Positions 46,592 through 57,230 of a DNA stretch of 64,000 nt are shown here, one piece after another. A program made the position numbers and the translations under genes. The stretch is taken from the NCBI GenBank assembly GCA_020543525.1, contig JAHYIO010000006.1, positions 682,001-746,000 on the forward strand, written 5' to 3'. Position 1 is the stretch's first letter. Each line of letters begins with the position of its first letter. The notes under the pieces were generated by a model. It was not told the DNA's origin, searched no databases, and saw only the letters and a list, made by a program, of their open reading frames with translations. This DNA comes from Coriolopsis trogii. Taxonomy: Eukaryota > Basidiomycota > Agaricomycetes > Polyporales > Polyporaceae.

Positions 46592-47247
46592 GGCCCCGTG
46601 CTCCCGCTCTTGCCCTCCCGTCTCACTATCTTCTCTCCTCTCACTTTTTTGCTCTGCCCCGTCTTGTTCTCTCACCTGGACCCCCAATAAGCAGACGATC
46701 GCAGAGGACAACCCCTTGGATCGGTTCGATTAGATGCCAACGGCGACAATGGTTCTTCACGGCCCGACGCAGAACCTGTCGGACGACCTTGACAACATCT
46801 GCCCCCCGTGTCTTACCATATCTGGACCAGTTCACCTGGGGTGAACTGGTCCAAATATGGTAAGACATGCCGCTTGTTCACCCTGCTGAAGTTTCTCTAC
46901 CGTTGAACAGATATGTTGTGTCTGTCCCTATTTACAGATAGTAATCTACCAGCAGCTATTGTACTGTAGTATAATGCTATAATATATTTTTGTCATTGAA
47001 GTCTTTACTATTGTGGGAATTGTGGGAACTAGCACCCAATTGCTGGTAAATCGTATAGAGGTTGAAGTGTGCCAAAGCATCTCAGAGACACCCAACGCGC
47101 GTTAAGAGCAGAGGCACCTCGAGACCTTTCCCTCAGCGCTCGTTGAGCTGCTTTGGCTGCTCTGGCGCTTTAATGTCTCTTACAGTCTCTACAGCGCCTC
47201 AAAGATGCTCAGAGTTGCTCAGCGCTGGGTGGGCATTTCCTGATGGT
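46584..47247 (+). repeat. Left arm of a 664-bp inverted repeat pair
   Basis: This segment reappears in inverted orientation at 52057-52720. Both are 664 bases long. By eye I see a single base difference (47204 in the left arm region, ACAGCG versus ATAGCG). Homology starts within a hairpin unit and stops abruptly at 47247, where sequence of a truncated gene begins. The near identity implies a very recent duplication or ongoing gene conversion. Confidence 0.93.
46809..46867. repeat. 59-bp near-perfect palindrome inside the left arm
   Basis: 28-bp stems (46809-46836 and 46840-46867) with one mismatch and a 3-nt loop. The stem begins TGTCTTACCATAT and ends CCAGTTCACC. The same palindrome is present in the right arm at 52437-52495. 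It could be two abutting transposon ends or the origin of a hairpin RNA. Confidence 0.9.
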
Positions 47248-47943
47248 GCTGCCCAGTCTGCTGCTGATACGCGCCACGTTAACAACGGGGAACTTGAAGA
47301 ACACTGCACCACTCCTTTGTCAGACCTCTCCCTCCTTTCCGAGGACCCTCTCTTCCTGCTGCGGCCAATCGTCGACGTCTGGTACGACCTTACTGAACAC
47401 CTCACGGAGGATACTATACCGAGCCCTGAGGAGCTACGCGCTGAGTGCGCCGCCATACTGTCGTGAGTTCTGACTTGAACTTCGACGACCATACCATCTC
47501 CTCATTGATCTGTGTGGTCTTTTAGTATCATCATAGACTCTATGGAGAGGAAACAATCGACCACCGTTGTTCCGCCTGGATCAGACGTCAGAAAGGAGGT
47601 GATCTCACGTGTCAAGTCATTGAAAAGTTGCGACGAGGAACGGCATGGTGCGGAGGAAGTCGTGCCTCAAACGGGAGGTTGTTCTGTTGATCTGCGCCAT
47701 GAGGATGCTTCCGCTGCCGTTCTGCTAGAACCACCGCCACAGCCTAGAAGCAGAGTAGCAGCGATGACACGTGCATTGCGGAGCATGCAAGTTCGTCGCT
47801 GGCTGTGTATGTAGTTTGACTCTGTCGCACACACTGCAGGGAGCCCATTAGTGCAATGCGCAGAGGTGCGAGACACATATATGAAGCTGAGGGAGGAGAG
47901 TACATAGATCTCATTCAGGCACAGGTGGTGTTATGTATACTGC
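47248..47943 (+). pseudogene. 5'-truncated gene remnant next to the inverted-repeat arm
   Basis: Coding-like sequence begins at the arm border. An open stretch (SLLSEDPLFLLRPIVDVWYDLTEHL, then SPEELRAECAAILS) ends at a good donor (GTGAGT at about 47463) and continues in frame after the acceptor near 47525 (IIIDSMERKQST). This indicates a real spliced gene whose 5' part is missing. A further open segment around 47843-47943 (MRRGARHIYEAEGGEYIDLI) may be the last exon. The protein family is not recognised. The open frame that seems to run in from the arm is probably coincidental. Confidence 0.5.
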
Positions 47944-48000
47944 TAGTGTTCTAAGCAAGTGCGTACACCGGCAATGCGATACCATGGGAGTCCATACCCC

Positions 48001-51000
48001 TCAGGTGTGAATTTGACCCATTGTCTTGGACATCTTCCGCTTCTTCGCAACTGGCTCAGGAGAAGGTGGTGCCGAGGATGGATATGCGGACCTGTGCCAC
48101 TTCTGCGGCGCCTTAAGTGCATCGTCAAGGTGAGCTAACAGCACAGTTTCGGAAGTGCTTGCCGGTGGCTGCGTGACCGCGAAGCGCTGCGCAGGAGCAC
48201 GGTCCACAATCTCGGCCAGAAAATCTTCCCTCTTCTTCCTCGCTGCATTCTCCACCTCTGCCTGTTCCGGCTGCGGTGCGGCCTCGAGCGTGCGCAGGGC
48301 GTTGTCGAGTAGCCCGATGACCCGATTATGGATGTCGTGGTACTCGTATCCGTGGAAGGCATACGCGAGTTGGAGCAGGTTCCACCACTGCAGCAGGGCT
48401 GGCTTCAGTGGCTCGAAGTACGGATGTATGTGGGGTAGGAGATAGTTGGCAAAGTCGTTGTCTCAGAACAGCACTCGCTTGTTCTTGGCGAGTATCAGCG
48501 TGTCTGCTTCAAATAAGCAATGGACCACCCAGCGCAGGGCTTCTGTGTCCTTGCGCTCTTTGGAGTCCGTGGGCAGTTGGTTGAGGTCGCGTGTGAGCTC
48601 CTCCCGGCGATCCCCTCCTGGACCTGCGCGTGTGAGGCAGAGGTGAACTAGAACCCAGAAGAACGACTCCATGTCGTGCATGGCATCGTGCAGAGCAAAT
48701 CTCTTGTCGTGTGATAACAGCCCGTACTTGCTTATGTGGACCCCAAATTCGCCCAAGAGCATGACACTGGCGTACGGTGGTGTCCCCTGTGGGCGTTGTT
48801 GTTTTCAGTGTAGGTGAGTTGAAAGATTGGAACTCATGGATTGTTGCTCTTGTTCAATGGCCATCTCTGGGCTCATACCTAGCGTGCATGGAGCGCGCTA
48901 ACAATGCAGTCAGCAACTCGAAATGACAATCTGCTCTGTGTGACTTATGATTACAGGAACTTCCCAGCCCAGCGATGCCGCCGTGTATATGGTCAGCGTA
49001 GGCATATTACCGTGTTTCTCATGATAGCCATGGGCAGCATCTATTTAGCATCTGGCTACGGACAAGCGGTGTGCCTCACTTTTTATGTCGTTGAAACTGA
49101 CATTGATAAGGGCCAACGCATATCGAACCGCACCGTCATCAGGGGGGAAGTCCAAGAGTTTGAACCGGTTTAAGAGACGGAGAAGATCCATATCTGTATC
49201 AGATGGTTCGGGAGGCGCATATATATGCTCGGCAACTGGTTGGATCCTCTTCGCGTGATCTAGGTCGATGACTCGTAGGCAGCCCTTCGGGACTGCAAAC
49301 TCTTGTCCGTGAGGTTGAAGGGAGAGAACGGTCATATGTTGGCCGAACTGATATCCCGCTGCAGCACGCCGTGGTCGTACATGAACTTGTGGCCTGAGAG
49401 CCCAGCGTCAGCAAGCCTCCACGCGCAAAGACGAAACGAGCTTACCATAGACACAGTCTCGTACAATGCGGACCAATTCTGGCAGACCGGCGAAGTATTT
49501 GATGGAACATCCAAAGCTTCGAAACACAAGTCGCACGCGCGTCCGACCTTGAAATTCTTTTATCTTGGGGCGCAATATTCTACATAGGCAATAAAAGGTG
49601 ATGGTTAAGTCACTGTTTGTCAGAGTAGGTTCTGACATCACCATCACATACCTCTTATAAGTCACAATGGTATCCACTGACAGTGCAGGCTCAACTCGGA
49701 TGCCCTGCTGTATCAAGGTGATAGTGTGGTCAGGTTGTCCATCGATCATCGCTTTTTCATGAAAGTCTAGCTTGGCAACATGTTTTGCACCCGGATGGTC
49801 GGACGGAGCGGCCTTGAGCAGATCATACAGATCACCTTCGTACTCGTGGTCGTCGGCATGCCATGCCTGCTTAAGTACGCAGACCTGTGAACCGCAAGCA
49901 TCAGTTGCAGCATACAATGTAGACGACGCAACGTCCCTCACCTCTCGGTCTTGTGGCGGTTTGTTAAGCGAATCATATCGAAATCACCACCCAGACCACG
50001 GTTCCACTTTGGCGGAACATGTCGGTATGCACGGGACTCAGCGCTTTCAACGTCCAATACTCGTGGCCGCCCATCCTGATTACCCACTGTGTCTCGTCGA
50101 TGCCATCCTCGAAAGGTGATCTATCCAATACTGTAAGTCGATAGGTGTAAATAGGGGCCAGTGAACCCCCCCCCCCCCAGTATAGTCGCATGTTGGGGTC
50201 AAAGCCGAGATGGTGGGCAGGTAAGGTAGCGAGGGCGGCAATGATGTGGACGAATGTACGGGGCTCCTATGCACAAGATTTAGAGGAAGAGTGCGAATGA
50301 GTATATTACACGTACCCCATGAATATTTATGAACTGAGCCATGCCAATCACTCCCGAGTGATACTGCTGCCAGACTGTGACGCGTGAGCGATTGAACGCG
50401 AGGCCAAATGCAAAGCGGTGATCATGTTGTTCCATCATGATCGTGCGTAGATACCCGAGAAGTTGTATGATCACTTTGCTATATTCGATGTCGCCACGCT
50501 TGGCTCTGACAGCGACCACTGGCACGACCTGGAGCAACCATGCGGTCTACTCCTTGTCGTCCTCCTATGCTGTCTGAGATTACAACAATGGTTAGAAGAA
50601 GAATTAACTACTCGCCTGCATGGAGTAGTTCCCAATGTCTTGTGCCAGGGCATTGAGGGCTAGGAAACAATCTGGCCTTTTCTCAGATTCTCCTTTGCTT
50701 CGGAGTTGCGACACTCTGGTGTGATACTCAACCCATCGTGCCTTGCGCACTTGCTTCTCAGATGCTTCAGTCGTCTTTGCCACTTTGGCAATCTTGTCAG
50801 CAGTTTTGACGAAGTGATTGAAGAAGGCCCCTTCCTCGTACTCTGCGTGCTCCAGATCGTCGGGGAAGTGTTCCCATTGCTTCGTCTCCGTAAACGCCCG
50901 GTCCTTCTGCAACTCCGCAAAGATACTGTTGACTCGCTCAGGAGTGAGAGGAAGCAGCTTGTCCACGAATGTCTTCGTGACAGCGAGTTGTATGTAGTTG

Positions 51001-51155
51001 TCATGTTTGTTCAAGACTTTCTGCCACATGACGGCACAAGACGTTGAAATGTGTGACACTGAGAGCAGTGACTTGTGAGGTCGTGACAGGGCTGTCACGT
51101 GGACCAATTGAACAAGCTGGCGCCAAACACGACGCAGAGTCATCACCAACCTCAA
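48001..51155 (-). pseudogene. Degenerate FunK1 kinase (second copy)
   Basis: Collinear with the intact FunK1 along its whole length: FVDKLLPLTPERV, VRAKRGDIEYSKVIIQLLGYLR, VLKQAWHADD, LQRDISSAN, VIDLDHAKRI, GTPPYASVMLLG, HDAMHDMESFFWVLVHLCL, and a KMSKTMGQIHT C-terminus. Three lesions are visible against the intact copy: a +1 frameshift near 49970-49985, a TGA right after the catalytic loop (49332-49334), and a TGA replacing a Gln codon (48463-48465). A 12-C run at about 50167-50178 may also be unstable. It lies inside the pair of 664-bp inverted arms. Confidence 0.88.
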
Positions 51156-52056
51156 CTTTTTGCCCCAACCATGCGAACGACTCGAGAGCTCGATGTCATT
51201 GTAATTGCAGAAAGTAGCCGTTGTGGGTGGGCGATGTCCAAGTAAGTTATTCTATCATGAAACGCGTCCATCCTCTCGAGGACCCGCACAAGTTGATATG
51301 ACTCGTAATCCAGCTGGTCTGAGTGTGGCACACGACGGTTCAGAGGACATCGACAAGATGCAATCCCTGGATGCTTCGAAAGGATCTTGGATACCGCCGC
51401 CGAAGAGTCGATCGTTGGCACGATTTCAATGACATCGCATAAGTTGACCGTACAGCAAGTATCAACATGTCAACCATGTCGAAGTGTCGGCAGGAAAATA
51501 TCCAGTTCCATGTCATAACAACAACTATGAGTCGAAGTGCCAGCAAGTCGGGACTGACTGCCAGGTTTGAGCTTCGAGTCAACACTTACCAGACTGCAAG
51601 CACTTGAGCAGTCTCTTCTTGTCACCTTCGCACGTGACGATGCTGAAGCTCAAGGGAACAAAATTCAGGACAGTATATTCCTATTGGTCTTGCTACAGCC
51701 TCACTGGTAACATATGCGTATTTGTCAGACCTTCTTCAGCCTCTTCCTCCTCGCAAATCCTTCACGCAACTACGACTAAGTACTGCTAGTGCTGACTCAA
51801 CAACCAGTTTGTCACATTGAGCGTTCCAATTGCATTGAGAGTATATGATTCCGACAATAACCAGTAGTACTTCAGCCATGCACGTCCACTCCGATCCTCA
51901 CAGTTCCGTCTTACATGCAGGTGTTGCATCATACTAGCGGAAACTTGGTGAACCAAGTGTTCGCGAGGAAGGTCGGTCTCGTGGCTTAGTATGAGTTGAA
52001 CCCTCACGCAACCTACTTATTTGCCGCTCTTACTAGAAACCATCCACTACATGACT
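51156..52056. other. Gene-free stretch inside the inverted-repeat pair
   Basis: About 900 bases between the FunK1 pseudogene and the right arm. Only short open frames without domains are present, and nothing is recognised. Confidence 0.45.
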
Positions 52057-52720
52057 ACCATCAGGAAATGCCCACCCAGCGCTGAGCAACTCTGAGCATC
52101 TTTGAGGCGCTATAGAGACTGTAAGAGACATTAAAGCGCCAGAGCAGCCAAAGCAGCTCAACGAGCGCTGAGGGAAAGGTCTCGAGGTGCCTCTGCTCTT
52201 AACGCGCGTTGGGTGTCTCTGAGATGCTTTGGCACACTTCAACCTCTATACGATTTACCAGCAATTGGGTGCTAGTTCCCACAATTCCCACAATAGTAAA
52301 GACTTCAATGACAAAAATATATTATAGCATTATACTACAGTACAATAGCTGCTGGTAGATTACTATCTGTAAATAGGGACAGACACAACATATCTGTTCA
52401 ACGGTAGAGAAACTTCAGCAGGGTGAACAAGCGGCATGTCTTACCATATTTGGACCAGTTCACCCCAGGTGAACTGGTCCAGATATGGTAAGACACGGGG
52501 GGCAGATGTTGTCAAGGTCGTCCGACAGGTTCTGCGTCGGGCCGTGAAGAACCATTGTCGCCGTTGGCATCTAATCGAACCGATCCAAGGGGTTGTCCTC
52601 TGCGATCGTCTGCTTATTGGGGGTCCAGGTGAGAGAACAAGACGGGGCAGAGCAAAAAAGTGAGAGGAGAGAAGATAGTGAGACGGGAGGGCAAGAGCGG
52701 GAGCACGGGGCCGAGGCCAA
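52057..52720 (-). repeat. Right arm of the 664-bp inverted repeat pair
   Basis: Reverse complement of 46584-47247 with one difference seen. It includes the 59-bp palindrome at 52437-52495. At the outer end (52720) the match stops at GGCCAA, inside what is a hairpin unit on the left side, so this copy looks truncated relative to a longer repeat family. No target duplication is seen around either arm. Confidence 0.93.
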
Positions 52721-53242
52721 CAGCAGCTGTTGTAGCTTTGATGTATCACGAACAGGTAAATACTGTGCGCTGTTTTACAATAGGAATAGGCAGGGGTTAT
52801 GATGTATCATGACGTCTTCCCTAAAGGAGAGGATGCTCTAGCGGCCCTTCGGCTCCCTCCTCGGCTCCTCGGCACACTGCCTAATAGGGTAGCTGCAACA
52901 CAAATACAGCGCCTCTGTAGCTAAATGTCTCCCCCGAGCGTTTACATGCCCAAATCCGGTACATATACATTGGGAGGGTGCGCTCAAGCGCCTACACTAC
53001 CAAATCAAGCAGACACAGCGCCTAGTATACATCAGGGACCCTTGGGGCCTACTCCTGGCGGCTTACGGCGCTAGCACGGGCGGCTCTGCTCATCAGGGAC
53101 CCTTGGGGCCTGCTCCTGGCGGCTTACAGCGCTAGCACGGGCGGCTCTGCTCCTCTCAGGGAAAGGTCTTGGATGTATCTGCCTGAGTAGGATGTAAGAG
53201 GGGGCATCTGTGCCCTGTACGCGTACCACGGAGTTCAAGATG
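52721..53242. other. 3' flank of the KDZ transposase gene
   Basis: About 520 bases between the inverted-repeat arm and the transposase stop codon. Apart from the 61-bp tandem duplication (53030-53151) nothing is recognised. The terminal inverted repeat of the KDZ element should lie here or further left, but I could not identify it. Confidence 0.45.
53030..53151. repeat. 61-bp direct tandem duplication
   Basis: Units 53030-53090 and 53091-53151 are 61 bases each, nearly identical (two differences seen). They lie about 90 bases beyond the transposase stop codon and may be subterminal repeats of the transposon. Confidence 0.9.
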
Positions 53243-56200
53243 CTATAACATAGACATATCATTCAAATCCTCACCCGGCAGCTCGTACATCATGCTACTG
53301 TCCAACTCCTGATCAGCATCTATCATATCAATGAGATCTTCTCCGTCTGCAACCTCCTTCCACTCCGCATCCTCGCACCACTGAGCGCCAGTCTCCGCAC
53401 GCGCATCTTGAATACATACAAGACGGAATACCTGGCGCATCCGCCGCCGGATGTAAGCTTGTTCAATCGCGTACGCTACGAGACCCTCCTGAAGCACAGG
53501 ATCATCTGACGCGCAGTTCCTGGACAGCTCCAGCCAACGCTCCTCACCGTACTTGTGGAAGGCAAGCACTCGACGCATCTCCTCGAGGAGGATCTTGATC
53601 TCCTCCTGCCAACGCATGGTCCGCGCCCTTGCCTTTAGCCACTCAACCCGAAGGGAGTCCACCATGGCCTCAGAACCATGGAGATGAGAGGATCGCCAGA
53701 TCCAGGACAGCTGGCGTCGACCTTCTGCGGGCCCAGACTCATTGACGCGTTGTTTGCGCTTGCGATTGTTGACATTCGCTGGCTCGTCATCCTGCAGGCC
53801 TCGGATATCGTCGTCCTCCAGCTCACGCAGCTCGCGCTCCCAGTCGCCACGTCCAGACAAGCGGAGCTTGGCACGCCAAGCCCTGCGGTACTTCGCAACT
53901 GCACGTGCTTTCCGAGTGTCCTGGGTCGTAATCTCACCGCGCGTTCGCGTGTTTGCTCCCTGGTGCCGGACGTGAGTTTTCTTGTATAGGAAAAGCTGGT
54001 CGATAGTGTGAAGTTGGTTCCTGAGATCCTGGAGTGAGTCGCGACATTGTGCTTCGCGCAGGCGAGCCTCGATCTCTTGAACGCGTGGTGAGCAAATGAT
54101 GTCGCGGCGCGAGACACTGATCTCGGAGGGGAGGCCGAGGCGAATGTCCTCGATGAGCTCAATGTCCGTCCGACACAAAGGATCGCCTGTCAGCAGCTGC
54201 ACCGCGCGGGGCATATAGATCGCCTGAAGCTCGCGGAACTTTTGGATTCTCCGCCGCAGTGACGTTCGGCGCTCGAAGAGAGCTGCCTGTTTGCTATTGG
54301 TGGCTGTCTTCGCGTCCTGCTTTAAGCGTATCCTGATGTCTAGTCAGCTTTATTTTCCTCACAAAATCACAAAGCTCACTTACTTCGCGTGCTCAAGCTC
54401 AAGGCCCATTGTGACGAACCCTACTATGCTGACCTCGTGCAGTGCGATAAAGCCGGGGACTGCACTGGCCCTCTGCTCTTCGTCGGCGAGGATACGCAGG
54501 GTCTCGGCTTCGGTCAGACCTAAGAGCACAGGCCAAAGTTAATGTGCTATTCAAGTTGATCGCCCACATCCAGTGATGACCCACCTTCCAGAATCGTCAT
54601 GTAGGGATCATCGTGTTTGAAGGGCTCTTTCTCCCATGCAAGGATTGACGCCTCCCACTTCAACAGGTCACCGGCATGTTGACGGCGCAGTGACGCAGTG
54701 ATTTCCTCGAATTGCTTGTTTTGTTCCTTGTAAGCCTCTCGTGCAAGTCGGAGGCGATCGCGCAATGTCCATGCTAAGGAATATGGTGATCAGAGCACAG
54801 CGTAAGACTAGCAGCATGGGGCAGTTACTCACGCATGTCAACTGTCTTCCTCCAGTTAGAATACCCAAGCTGATCCTCCAGCATCCCTTGACGAGAGCCA
54901 GGACCCATGACCCTTGTACTGTTCGCTGTGGGCTGCAGCCACCACCACCGCCGTTCGGGTCCCTCGCCGTCTGTACGCCCGACGCCAACGCGATAGTTGA
55001 GGGAGTAAGGCGAGTGCCCCTCGCGCTTGTGGCTTCCGAAATGCAGTTTTGGAATGACGTACATCAGTGAGCTCTCTGGCACCTCGATCTTGAGGTGCGA
55101 GGGGAAGGCAGCGATGCGTTCGAGGAGATGCTTGGACCACTGGCAGGCAATATCGTAGCTTACAAGCTTGTTGAGGACGAGGTACTCCTTCATCGCGCAG
55201 ACGAAGATATAGTCCATGTTGATGTACCTACATCGGGATCAGTCCGAGGCATTTCTCAGTGAGGAGCGCGTCACGTACTTCTCGCCTTTTTGGATATCGG
55301 CAATGCCATGTGCGAGCCAAAACTCATGGCGCGCGCATATAACCGCTCCCACTCCTGTAGCAGCATATCCCCTCGAGAACTTTGTATTCGCATGGTCTAC
55401 TGCCGAGAGACCGGTGCAAGTTGATATCTAAAGTGGTATGAGTCGTAAGGTGCCAGTGAGTATTGTCACATGCGTGACTGTGTATCGCTGCCACGCACCT
55501 CTTCCTGGTCGCCATACGCAGCCAACACCTCCTTATAACCCGAGTCCTCGACAAAGTACGCCCATCCACTCCCAAGTATTGGATCCTTCTTCTCGTCGGA
55601 GACAGCGTAACGCTTCAGTCGGAAGCACGCGTCAATAGCCACAGTCATCATGTAGAGAAACCTGCCGGTGGTTTTGAGTTTCAGAAACGATGCATTCATG
55701 CAGGAGAGAGTGCGACTCACTTCAGATCATCGGAGACGCTACCCCAGTTCAATGGTAGGTTGATGTCAGGATGAGGGCAAGCCGGGCACCTCACCGCAAG
55801 TTCCCCCTGTCGCGTCCCTCCAACACCGCTCGCGCTGTGTCCCCGACCCGCACGCTTGAGCAACTTGAGATGGCGCCATTGAGCCACCACGCGCATGAAA
55901 GCTTTGTACCTGTCCTGCGCTTTTCGCGTGCCCGTGTTGTCCGTTAAGCGTTCGACCGATGTGTAGTAATCATACATTGAGATCTTGCCCTGCAGGCTTT
56001 GGATGTGGTAGTGCTCGAGCAGCTCGAACGTGAAGCTGGTGTTGGGCTCAGTGCCTGTTGCAGGCCAGAGGTCGTAGCGCATGAGCTGTTGGACGAGGTT
56101 ACCTGCAGTCCCCGCGCGATCGCATCCACAGAAGTCCACCGCGAGGAGGTGGCGACCGTTGACGTGAACAACAGAGAAGTCGTTCTTAGCAGGAATCGGA

Positions 56201-56984
56201 TTCGAGCATGGCGTACGGTCGTGCTGATGTCCGAGCTGGATTCTAAGGCCTAGTGTCTTGAGCGTTGTATCCTCGAATGTTCGTCCAGTCCAAGTCTATT
56301 TCTATATTTAAAGCGCGTCCTCGGTATAAAAAAAGGCGACATACCTTCACGCGATGGTATGGCATGTGTGCGTGATTGCGCACCGTGCAGTTGGCACAGC
56401 GCAGTGGTCCTGGTGCACAGGAAGTGCATCGGATCGTCGGGGCTCCCCCGGGTGCAAGGGCTGGGCAGTCTACGCAGCGCGGCTTGGGAATGTGGCCGCG
56501 GCCCTCGCGTCTAAGCATCTCTTGCAGATACTCGTCGCGTCGCGGTAGAAAAAGCTGCATAGGCTCATCCTGGCCGGAAGGCGTTGGTTAACCACTACTT
56601 GACGCGCCCGTGAGGTGTGACAATACGTACCGAGCTCAGATATCGCACGGGGCGTTCCTCCTGGACCTTGAGTGGAATTTCTTCGTTGCCTGGTAATTCG
56701 TCGTATTCCGCCTCGAAGAGCGAGTCCCACTCGGCCAATGAGGCGTTCCAAAGGCCCTCAGCGCCAACGCACTCGGGAGCAATAGAGGGTGCGGGGGAAG
56801 CTGAATGTGAGGGGAGTGGAATGGAGTGACGGCCGATGCAACGCCGGTCTTCAGAGACGTTGTCGACGGAGAATGACGGCCCATCATGGACAGGTATGCG
56901 CACGTCCGCGGTAGCGATGTCGAAGTCCGCGGTGAGGGTACTGTCCAAGGGCGGCTTGCGGGCGCGTTTCGTGCTTCTCGACAT
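53243..56984 (-). CDS. KDZ-superfamily transposase with CxC2 cysteine cluster
   Basis: Multi-exon transposase of the Kyakuja-Dileera-Zisupton superfamily. Start ATG 56984 (MSRSTKRARKPP), stop 53243-53245. The N-terminal CxC2 zinc cluster has CVDCPAL, IRCTSC and LRCANCTVRNHAHMPYHRVK, then TLKTLGLRIQLGH. The RNase H-fold region shows VNGRHLLAVDFCGC, MTVAIDACFRLKRYAVS, VSYDIACQWSKHLLER, LHFGSHKREGHSPYSLNY and GRTDGEGPERRWW. The Asp of VAIDA, the Asp of SYDIACQW and the Glu of DGEGPER are the likely catalytic acids. The C-terminal part is long, helical and acidic (LPGEDLNDM). All exons I followed splice in frame, so it may be active. It is head-to-head with a TET/JBP dioxygenase 246 bases away. 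KDZ elements linked to TET/JBP genes are known in basidiomycetes. Confidence 0.92.
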
Positions 56985-57143
56985 TCTCCTTGACGTGACT
57001 CGGTCCCGAACAGTGAATGGGGAAGCAGGGATGCTTATCACAGGAAGTCCAACAGAACCTTAAGTCAAATTTGACACGTCCCTGCCCGTATGAGGGGTTG
57101 CGCGCTTAGCGCCCTTTTGCCCGTCCGACTCCCCCGGCCCCCT

Positions 57144-57213
<70 letters not shown>

Positions 57214-57230
57214 TCCCCTTTCTTTGCGAG
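56985..57230. promoter_or_regulatory. Bidirectional promoter between transposase and dioxygenase
   Basis: 246 bases separate the two divergent start codons. The region contains a (TC)31 tract next to the dioxygenase side. Both genes must be driven from here, so coordinated expression is plausible (inference). Confidence 0.6.
57147..57208. repeat. (TC)31 dinucleotide microsatellite
   Basis: An uninterrupted run of 31 TC units (62 bases), 22 bases upstream of the dioxygenase ATG. The homopyrimidine strand is the coding strand of the dioxygenase gene, so the tract may act as the pyrimidine-rich initiator region or leader. It can form triplex DNA and is likely length-variable. Confidence 0.97.

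Noticed and set aside
47062..47466. 134-codon open frame that crosses the arm border at 47247
   Set aside because: The part before 47247 is arm sequence that also occurs at the other arm followed by unrelated DNA, so the fused frame is most likely accidental.
50167..50178. Run of C bases taken as an assembly error creating the FunK1 frameshift
   Set aside because: The frame is open across the run. The frameshift is about 190 bases away, and two separate stops exist, so the copy is dead regardless of the run length.
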